Assembly (NCBI GenBank): GCA_023428185.1
Contig: JAEYYZ010000018.1
Coordinates: 1 to 11,972 of the forward strand
Origin: Actinomycetes bacterium
Lineage (GTDB): Bacteria > Actinomycetota > Actinomycetes > Actinomycetales > Demequinaceae
Direction: 5' to 3'
DNA: 11,972 nt
Below, piece after piece: positions 7,199-11,972 of this stretch. The notes beneath the pieces were generated by a model that searched no databases, was not told the origin of the DNA, and worked only from the letters and a program-made list of their open reading frames with translations. The translations under genes and the position numbers were made by a program. Numbering within the stretch: the first letter of the stretch is position 1; every line of letters starts with the position of its first letter.

Positions 7199-7677
7199 GA
7201 AGCGAGGACCTGGTCGAGCTTGGCTTCAGCGGTGGGCTCGTCACACTTTTCAGCCAGAGCGAGCTCACTCACCAAGATCTGACGTGCCTTGTAAAGCATG
7301 CGCTTCTCGCCAGCACTCAGACCCTTGTCGGTGTCTCGGCGGCTCAAATCGCGCACCACCTCGGCCACACGGATGACGTCGCCAGAAGCGAGCTTCTCCA
7401 CGTTGGCCTTGTAGCGGCGAGACCAGTTGGTGGGCTCTTCAATGTAGGGCTCGCGCAGTACGCCAAAGACCTTTTCGAGACCGGCCTTGTCTACGACGTC
7501 ACGCACGCCAACCAAGTCAACGTTCTCTGCGGGGACTTCAATGGTCAAGTCACCTTGAGCAACCTTGAGCTTGAGATATATCTTCTCTTCGCCCCGGACC
7601 ATCCGCTTCTTAATGTCCTGGATCTGGGCCGCACCGTGGTGCGGATAGACAACAGTCTCGCCAACGACGAAGTTCAT
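7195..7677 (-). CDS. carD: CarD family RNA-polymerase-binding transcription regulator
   Basis: CarD binds the beta subunit of RNA polymerase and stabilises open complexes, especially at rRNA promoters; it is essential in mycobacteria. 160 residues. The N-terminal RNAP-interaction Tudor-like domain (about 1-55) begins VGETVVYPHHGAAQI. The helical DNA-binding domain follows and contains Trp85 in NWSRRYKAN, the residue that wedges into the promoter -10 minor groove. Compared with the M. tuberculosis protein as I recall it, Arg25 is kept, but position 47 is Glu instead of Arg, and 112 is Ser instead of Trp in DLWRRD. It starts at ATG7677 with GGAG three bases upstream. It heads the operon and its stop overlaps ispD. 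Confidence 0.95.
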   Translation of the reverse strand: MNFVVGETVVYPHHGAAQIQDIKKRMVRGEEKIYLKLKVAQGDLTIEVPAENVDLVGVRDVVDKAGLEKVFGVLREPYIEEPTNWSRRYKANVEKLASGDVIRVAEVVRDLSRRDTDKGLSAGEKRMLYKARQILVSELALAEKCDEPTAEAKLDQVLAS

Positions 7678-7710
7678 ATTCTCCGGTGCCCCTTACGAAT
7701 CAGAACCCTA

Positions 7711-7716
7711 AGTCTA
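7711..7716 (-). promoter_or_regulatory. carD: Probable -10 box of carD operon promoter
   Basis: The minus strand reads TAGACT (7716-7711), a good actinobacterial -10, giving a leader of roughly 25-28 nt before ATG7677, which has its own RBS. The hexamer 17 bp upstream (GTAAAG) is a poor -35. Confidence 0.5.
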
Positions 7717-7721
7717 CCACC

Positions 7722-7750
7722 GCATGGGTTGCTCTTTACAGGGGCATGGG
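7722..7750. repeat. Direct repeat GCATGGG x2 upstream of carD
   Basis: GCATGGG occurs at 7722-7728 and 7744-7750, a 22-bp period (about two helical turns), just upstream of the carD -10 box and flanking where its -35 would lie. It may be a tandem binding site for an activator or repressor, or chance. Confidence 0.3.
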
Positions 7751-7799
7751 CAGGACCGCCGGGAGCGACACGCGGTGGCTTAGCGACAACTGGTCCCAG

Positions 7800-7805
7800 T
7801 ATCCT
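7800..7805 (+). promoter_or_regulatory. Possible -10 box of lipoprotein gene
   Basis: TATCCT lies 30 nt before GTG7836 and would give a leader of about 22-25 nt that includes the RBS. No matching -35 at the proper spacing, so this is weak. Confidence 0.35.
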
Positions 7806-7835
7806 TGAGGCCATTCACAACCGAAAGGGACCACG

Positions 7836-8342
7836 GTGACCACGCCTGCCATCATCAAGCCCGCCGCGCGCGCTCTTGCGTTCACTGTGGCGGCGGTTCT
7901 TGCTTTGAGCGGTTGCTCGCTCGCTGCCAACATCACCACGTCAAAGCCGTACGACGCTTCAGACGGCGTGGGCACGACAGTGGACGGTGTGATCGCCCAG
8001 AACTTGTTGCTCATCGCTCCAGCGGCCGGAGAGCCTGGCGTACTCATTGGCTCGCTCACCAATAACGGTTCCGAGCGTGCCTTTGTGGTCATCACTGACA
8101 CTCAGACTGAAGGTGGCGCCGGCGAGTCAATCACCGTCAGGGTCAATGCAGGTGAGACCGTGCGCCTAGGAACCGGCGAGGCGGAGCAGTTGGTAGCGAT
8201 TCCAGCGCCGGTTGCTCCTGGGCTGGTAGCGACCTTCACCGTAGCCGTAACGCGTGGCCAAGAGGAGAACGTTTACGTCCCCGTGGTTGACGGCACGCTG
8301 CCTGAGTACCAGGCCGTGCTCGAGTCCCTGCCCGCCGAGTAG
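7836..8342 (+). CDS. Putative secreted lipoprotein, function unknown
   Basis: 168 residues starting at GTG7836, with AAAGGGA five bases upstream. The N-terminus is a lipoprotein signal peptide: positive residues Lys8 and Arg12, a hydrophobic stretch 13-24, and lipobox LSGC with Cys27 as the lipidated residue. The mature part (about 140 aa) has no domain I can name. It alternates short hydrophobic strands with polar turns (LIGSLTNNG, ERAFVVITD, ESITVRVNAGETV, VATFTVAVT), suggesting an all-beta, immunoglobulin-like surface domain. It is divergent from carD and converges on the pst operon. A role in phosphate uptake is possible only by neighbourhood; nothing in the sequence shows it. Confidence 0.85.
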   Translation: MTTPAIIKPAARALAFTVAAVLALSGCSLAANITTSKPYDASDGVGTTVDGVIAQNLLLIAPAAGEPGVLIGSLTNNGSERAFVVITDTQTEGGAGESITVRVNAGETVRLGTGEAEQLVAIPAPVAPGLVATFTVAVTRGQEENVYVPVVDGTLPEYQAVLESLPAE

Positions 8343-8367
8343 CGGTCAGCCTTCTCCCGCCGATGCT

Positions 8368-8384
8368 GGGGCTGGCTGCGCCCC
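8368..8384 (+). terminator. Weak hairpin after lipoprotein gene
   Basis: GGGGC and GCCCC pair around a 7-nt loop, starting 25 nt after the lipoprotein stop. The stem is only 5 bp and no T-run follows, so it is at best a weak terminator. Confidence 0.3.
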
Positions 8385-8398
8385 TGAGTCACCTGCAG

Positions 8399-8484
8399 CG
8401 TCACTGAGCACCGGATAAGGCCGTCATTGCACCTCTCATGTGACATGTGGGGCACGTGGGACACCAATTCGGTGCTGAGTGACG
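8399..8484. repeat. Long inverted repeat, 18-bp arms, 50-nt spacer, in convergent gap
   Basis: Arm 8399-8416 (CGTCACTGAGCACCGGAT) pairs with 8467-8484 (ATTCGGTGCTGAGTGACG) with one G-G mismatch and one G-T wobble. The spacer holds the near-palindrome CATGTGACATG. It lies between the lipoprotein and pstB stops, so it may be a two-way terminator, a structured 3' UTR or a small-RNA source. No target-site duplication flanks it, so a miniature transposon is not supported. Confidence 0.6.
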
Positions 8485-8495
8485 AAACCGGGGAT

Positions 8496-8562
8496 CACCC
8501 GCAACCGGAGCTCACCCGCAAGCGGAGCTCACCCGCAACCGAGCCGACCGGCAACCCGGGCT
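8496..8562. repeat. 17-bp tandem repeat, two exact-length and two degenerate copies, abutting pstB stop
   Basis: The unit CACCCGCAACCGGAGCT is at 8496-8512. The second copy (8513-8529) differs at one base. The third (8530-8545) lacks one base. The fourth (8546-8562) matches 13 of 17 and touches the pstB stop codon. The GAGCTC junctions are palindromic and could form small stems in the pst transcript tail. The remainder of the 8343-8561 gap contains no plausible gene. Confidence 0.75.
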
Positions 8563-9341
8563 CAGCCGAAGCGACCGGAGATGTAGTCCTCGGTCGCCTT
8601 CTCTGAGGGCGTGGAGAACATCGTCGCAGTGTCGTTCATCTCGATGAGCTTGCCGGGCTTGCCCGTTCCCGCAATGTTGAAGAACGCTGTGCGGTCAGAG
8701 ACGCGAGCCGCTTGCTGCATGTTGTGGGTCACGATCACGATGGTGTAGTTCTCCTTGAGCTCCTGGATCAGGTCCTCAATGGCGAGCGTCGAGATGGGGT
8801 CCAGCGCAGAGCACGGCTCATCCATGAGCAGCACGTCGGGCTTGATGGCGATGGCGCGCGCTATACACAAGCGCTGTTGCTGACCACCGGAGAGTGACGA
8901 TCCGGGCTTGTCCAGGCGGTCCTTGACCTCTTCCCACAGGTTCGCGCCGCGTAGCGCGGACTCCGCGATCTCTTCGCCTTGAGACTTGGAAAGACGCTTG
9001 CTGTTCAGCTTGAGGCCGGCTAACACGTTCTCTGCGATCGACATGGTGGGGAACGGGTTGGGGCGCTGAAACACCATGCCCACATGGCGGCGGACGGACA
9101 CCGGATCCACTCCGGAGCCATAGAGATTCACGCCATCCATGAGCACTTCACCCTCAACGCGCGCGCCAGGAATCACTTCGTGCATGCGGTTGAGCGTCCT
9201 CAGGAACGTGGACTTGCCACATCCAGACGGTCCAATGAACGCGGTCACCGACTTGGGCTCAATCGCGAGGGAGACGTCCTCGACGGCCATGAAGGTGCCG
9301 TAGAAGACATTCAAGTTGTTGACGTCAATGCGTTTTGTCAC
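8562..9341 (-). CDS. pstB: Phosphate ABC transporter ATP-binding protein PstB
   Basis: Cytoplasmic ATPase of the PstSCAB high-affinity phosphate importer. 259 residues, normal length. Seen: Walker A GPSGCGKST (37-45), Q-loop Gln92 (VFQRPNPFP is typical of PstB), signature LSGGQ (150-154), Walker B VLLMDEP (170-176) with the PstB-typical PCSALDP after it, and H-loop His206. It starts at GTG9341, nine bases after the pstA stop, with AGGA seven bases upstream as a modest RBS. It is the last gene of the visible operon: no phoU follows, and the next gene is a convergent lipoprotein. Confidence 0.97.
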   Translation of the reverse strand: MTKRIDVNNLNVFYGTFMAVEDVSLAIEPKSVTAFIGPSGCGKSTFLRTLNRMHEVIPGARVEGEVLMDGVNLYGSGVDPVSVRRHVGMVFQRPNPFPTMSIAENVLAGLKLNSKRLSKSQGEEIAESALRGANLWEEVKDRLDKPGSSLSGGQQQRLCIARAIAIKPDVLLMDEPCSALDPISTLAIEDLIQELKENYTIVIVTHNMQQAARVSDRTAFFNIAGTGKPGKLIEMNDTATMFSTPSEKATEDYISGRFG

Positions 9342-9350
9342 GAGTGTGTC

Positions 9351-10313
9351 CTACCGTCCGGTCTTGGGCGAGAAGTATTTGGAAATCAGGCGCGCTATGA
9401 GGTTGAGCGCCATCACGATCAGGATGAGTACCAGGGCAGCGGCCCATGCGCGGTACTCAGTGATTTCGCCGATGCACGGCATGGTCGGGTCGTTGCAAGG
9501 CTGAGTGCCTTTGCGCCACTCGGCAACGATGTACACGGGCAACGTCATCATGCGGCCGTCAAAGAGGTTGTAGTTGAGCGAATCTGCCACTCCCACCGCA
9601 ATCAGCAGTGGCGCGGTCTCACCGATCACGCGAGCAATGGCGAGCGTCACGCCTGTGGTGAGTCCTGCAAACGCGGTCCTCAACACGATGCGAATGATGG
9701 TGAGCCACTTGGGGACACCCAGCGCGTATGAGGCCTCGCGTAGCTCGTGAGGCACCAACTTGAGCATTTCTTCGCTCGCCCTTACCACCACCGGGATCAT
9801 CAGCACTGATAGCGCCACGGCGCCCACGATGCCCAGTTTGGTCCCGGGCCCCACTAGTAGCGCGAAGACTGCGTACGCGAACAGACCGGCGACGATGGAC
9901 GGAATGCCGGTCATGACGTCCACAAAGAACGTGACCGCGCGCTTGAGTGTGCCCCGCCCGTATTCCACCAGGTAGATGGCCGTCAGAATCCCGATAGGCA
10001 CTGAGATAGCGCTAGCCGCAAGCGTGATGAGTACGGTGCCCCACATCGCGTGGAGGATGCCGCCCTCCGGCATGCCGCCAAAGATGCCTCGCATGCTTTG
10101 GTTGAGGAAGTCGAGGTTGAAGTTGGCCTCGCCGTTCGCGTCAACCCAAAAGCGATCCAGACCACGCGTCACTACGGTGACGGACAGCCACACCAAAGGA
10201 ATGAGTGCCAACCCAAAGGCGAGGTACACCACGGTGGTCATGGCGCGGTCTGCCACCTTGCGGCGGGTGGAGACCTCGCCAAAGGGGGTAGTGGACAAGG
10301 CGGAGTCGCTCAT
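9351..10313 (-). CDS. pstA: Phosphate ABC transporter permease PstA
   Basis: One of two membrane subunits forming the phosphate channel with PstC. 320 residues with about six membrane segments (roughly 26-50, 90-115, 128-152, 160-178, 212-240, 288-310). The cytoplasmic EAA loop that docks onto PstB is visible as REASYALGVPKWLTIIRIVLR (192-211 and following). The last loop before the final helix carries a Cys pair, Cys273 and Cys280 (QPCNDPTMPC), which should lie outside the membrane and could form a disulfide. ATG10313 overlaps the pstC stop by one base (TGATG), with GGAG seven bases upstream. Confidence 0.96.
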   Translation of the reverse strand: MSDSALSTTPFGEVSTRRKVADRAMTTVVYLAFGLALIPLVWLSVTVVTRGLDRFWVDANGEANFNLDFLNQSMRGIFGGMPEGGILHAMWGTVLITLAASAISVPIGILTAIYLVEYGRGTLKRAVTFFVDVMTGIPSIVAGLFAYAVFALLVGPGTKLGIVGAVALSVLMIPVVVRASEEMLKLVPHELREASYALGVPKWLTIIRIVLRTAFAGLTTGVTLAIARVIGETAPLLIAVGVADSLNYNLFDGRMMTLPVYIVAEWRKGTQPCNDPTMPCIGEITEYRAWAAALVLILIVMALNLIARLISKYFSPKTGR

Positions 10314-11317
10314 CAGTTGGCTCCATCAAATTGTGATCGGCGAGAGACCACCCAGCGGGCGAGCATGTTCACCAGCAAGGTGATGACGAAGAGCGCCAGA
10401 CCCATGGTGATCAGTGCCGAGACGCCTGCAGAGTTGGCTTCAGGGAATTGAAGTGCGATGTACGCCGCGATGGTGTTGTGCTGAGCGGCTTGGAGCAAGC
10501 CCAACGAGAACGTCAGGCCGGGCGACAGGATCATGTAGACGGCCATCGTCTCGCCAAGAGCACGGCCCAAGCCGAGCATCGTCGCGCCCACCATGCCGGA
10601 CCGGGCAAAGGGGAATACAGCCATGCGCACCATTTCCCACCGGGTTGCGCCCATGGCAAGAGCCGCTTCCTCGTGGAGTTTGGGGGTTTGCAGGAACACC
10701 TCGCGGGTCACCGCGGTAATGATGGGGATGATCATGATGGCGAGCACGATGCCCGCCGACATGGCTACGCGGCCGGTGCCGGAGACTGTCCCGTCCGCGC
10801 CTGGCGCGAAGATCGGGATCCAACCGAGGTAATCCGCGAGCCATTGATAGAAGGGCTGCAAGACCGGTACCAGCACCAACGCGCCCCACAGGCCGTAAAC
10901 CACGGAGGGGATCGCTGCCAAGAGGTCAATCAGGTACCCGAGCCCCGCGGCCAACTTCCGTGGCGCGTAGTGCGAGATGAACAGGGCGATACCGATGGAC
11001 AGCGGGGTGGCGATCAACAGCGCAATCGCCGAAATGAGTACGGTTCCAAATACCAAGTAACCGATGAGGCCGACGAGCGTCTCGCCCGACTCCGTGCCGA
11101 TCCAGTGCACCTTGTCCGCGAGGTCCGCCGCCGAAGAGGTCATGGCAGGCCAGGCCTCGATCAACAAGAAGGTAGCGACGGCCGCAAGGGTCACCAGAAT
11201 GAGGACAGCAGCCGCGGCGGAGACGCCGCCAAACACGCGATTGGCGAGCGCTCCGCGATGGGATCGGTACTCGCCACTCGTGGCCGCCACGCTGGCGGTG
11301 TCTTGGAGAATGGTCAC
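10313..11317 (-). CDS. pstC: Phosphate ABC transporter permease PstC
   Basis: The second membrane subunit of the Pst importer. 334 residues with about six membrane segments (roughly 29-54, 82-112, 124-150, 184-204, 238-265, 298-320) and a cytoplasmic N-terminal tail of about 28 residues. The EAA loop is EEAALAMGATRWEMVRMAVF (216-235). The conserved AIPSVVYGLWG block (135-145) is typical of PstC. GTG11317 is preceded by GGAG seven bases upstream. It lies 82 bp downstream of pstS behind a strong hairpin and overlaps pstA by one base. Confidence 0.96.
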   Translation of the reverse strand: MTILQDTASVAATSGEYRSHRGALANRVFGGVSAAAAVLILVTLAAVATFLLIEAWPAMTSSAADLADKVHWIGTESGETLVGLIGYLVFGTVLISAIALLIATPLSIGIALFISHYAPRKLAAGLGYLIDLLAAIPSVVYGLWGALVLVPVLQPFYQWLADYLGWIPIFAPGADGTVSGTGRVAMSAGIVLAIMIIPIITAVTREVFLQTPKLHEEAALAMGATRWEMVRMAVFPFARSGMVGATMLGLGRALGETMAVYMILSPGLTFSLGLLQAAQHNTIAAYIALQFPEANSAGVSALITMGLALFVITLLVNMLARWVVSRRSQFDGAN

Positions 11318-11347
11318 GCCTCAGCTCCGTGGTGTAAGTAAAGAGGG

Positions 11348-11383
11348 GGTGGTGGGTCCATCCTTGCGGACGAACCCACCACC
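11348..11383 (-). terminator. Strong pstS-pstC intergenic hairpin with GCAA tetraloop
   Basis: In the minus-strand transcript, 16 base pairs (14 Watson-Crick including a perfect outer 10-bp GGTGGTGGGT/ACCCACCACC, plus two G-U) close a GCAA (GNRA) loop. CCCTCTTTACTT follows. It lies 17 nt after the pstS stop and 31 nt before the pstC start. It most likely terminates part of the transcripts or protects the pstS 3' end, giving more binding protein than permease. Confidence 0.85.
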
Positions 11384-11399
11384 TGCCTAGTTGAGCGTG

Positions 11400-11972
11400 T
11401 TACGCGGCCGCGATCTCGTCGAGAATCGCGGTGATGCGAGCCGAGAGGTCGGCCGAGATGGGCGACGAACCGGCCGCGGACGCAGACTGCGCCTGGCCTT
11501 CGGCAGACGCCACGTACTTGAGGAACGAGGTCACGAGCGCACGCTCCTGCTCGTCGTCGTACTGCTGGCACAGGATGCTGTACGAAACCAAGACGAGCGG
11601 GTAGGCGCCCGACGCGGTGGTGGTGCGGTCCAACGTGTACGCAAGGTCGTTCTCACCGTTCGCGCCTTCGGCGAGCGGGGAGGCATCCACCACAGCGGCT
11701 GCTGCGGCGGCCGAGAAGGGCACGTACTCTTCGCCCACCTTCAGTGCCACGGTGCCCAACTCGCCGGCACGGGAAGCGTCGGCGTAACCAATCGCTCCCA
11801 CGTTGTCCTGGACAATCTGCACCACTGCCGAAGTACCAGGACCGGACTCGCCAGCGGCGCCTTGCCAGTCTCCGGAAGCCTCGTCTGCGGGCCAGTTGCT
11901 CGCAGCCTTGACGAGGTAGTCCTGGAAGTTCTCGGTGGTTCCGGACTCATCGGCACGGTGGACGATGGTGAT
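11400..11972 (-). CDS. pstS: Phosphate-binding protein PstS, C-terminal part (N-terminus beyond right edge)
   Basis: Extracytoplasmic, probably lipid-anchored protein that captures phosphate and hands it to PstCA. Only the last 190 residues are visible, with the frame open to the edge. The block HRADESGTTENF (visible residues 5-16) is the phosphate-binding motif: the Arg, Asp, Ser-Gly-Thr correspond to the RxDxSGT ligands of E. coli PstS. Further on are DNVGAIGYAD, a conserved PstS block, and YPLVLVSYSILC with a single Cys near the end of the second lobe. The signal peptide and any PHO-box promoter are outside the window. Position upstream of pstC confirms the assignment. Confidence 0.95.
   Translation of the reverse strand: MTIVHRADESGTTENFQDYLVKAASNWPADEASGDWQGAAGESGPGTSAVVQIVQDNVGAIGYADASRAGELGTVALKVGEEYVPFSAAAAAAVVDASPLAEGANGENDLAYTLDRTTTASGAYPLVLVSYSILCQQYDDEQERALVTSFLKYVASAEGQAQSASAAGSSPISADLSARITAILDEIAAA

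Noticed and set aside
6146..7282. 378-codon plus-strand open frame across ispF and ispD
   Set aside because: It spans the junction of two overlapping, clearly recognised genes on the other strand and has an Arg/His-rich composition typical of antisense frames.
8399..8484. Miniature inverted-repeat transposable element
   Set aside because: No target-site duplication flanks the arms and the arms match no terminal repeat I recognise.
8496..8545. CRISPR-like or PHO-box array
   Set aside because: Units are directly contiguous with no spacers, so it is not CRISPR; the 17-bp period does not match the 11-bp direct-repeat units of actinobacterial PHO boxes, and the site is at the 3' end of the operon.
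10448..11341. 297-codon plus-strand open frame opposite pstC
   Set aside because: The translation is Gly/His/Arg/Asp-rich, the mirror of a hydrophobic permease, and has no start-site signal.

Overview
The window looks like a core chromosomal segment of a high-GC Gram-positive bacterium (Actinomycetota, most likely Micrococcales). Three things point there. CarD closely resembles the mycobacterial and streptomycete protein. The order carD-ispD-ispF-cysS-rlmB matches the order I recall from Mycobacterium tuberculosis (Rv3583c to Rv3579c). GTG starts and TANNNT boxes sitting 6-7 nt upstream of start codons are frequent, as expected for actinobacterial leaderless genes. The genus cannot be fixed from this sequence alone. 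I see no insertion sequence, prophage, CRISPR array, tRNA or rRNA.

Layout, left to right. (1) 1-686, minus: N-terminal part of a Ser/Thr protein kinase that runs off the left edge. (2) 865-2004, plus: a stand-alone MsiK/UgpC-type sugar-importer ATPase, divergent from the kinase and closed by a strong terminator. (3) 2114-3571, plus: a DUF4032 protein with a WaaP/Kdo-kinase-like N-terminal half, probably leaderless. (4) 3582-7677, minus: a tightly packed housekeeping cluster, transcribed carD to ispD to ispF and then cysS to rlmB. All junctions overlap by 1-4 nt except ispF/cysS, where a leaderless-type promoter appears to start a second unit. (5) 7836-8342, plus: a small unrecognised lipoprotein, divergent from carD. 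(6) 8343-8561: a non-coding convergent gap with a long inverted repeat and a short tandem repeat. (7) 8562 to the right edge, minus: pstS (partial), pstC, pstA and pstB, the high-affinity phosphate importer, with a very strong hairpin between pstS and pstC.

How the genes work together. CarD is an RNA-polymerase-binding regulator that leads the housekeeping operon. IspD and IspF are two steps of the MEP isoprenoid pathway. CysS charges tRNA-Cys. RlmB methylates 23S rRNA. PstSCAB imports phosphate under limitation, and the pstS-pstC hairpin probably sets binding protein above permease and ATPase. MsiK probably powers sugar importers encoded elsewhere.

Most of the window is ordinary conserved chromosome, and I do not find a convincing new multi-gene system. 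The points most worth a second look are the kinase-like DUF4032 protein, the unusual catalytic loop of the Ser/Thr kinase, Glu at a key CarD position, the structured gap after pstB, the pstS-pstC hairpin and the leaderless promoters.
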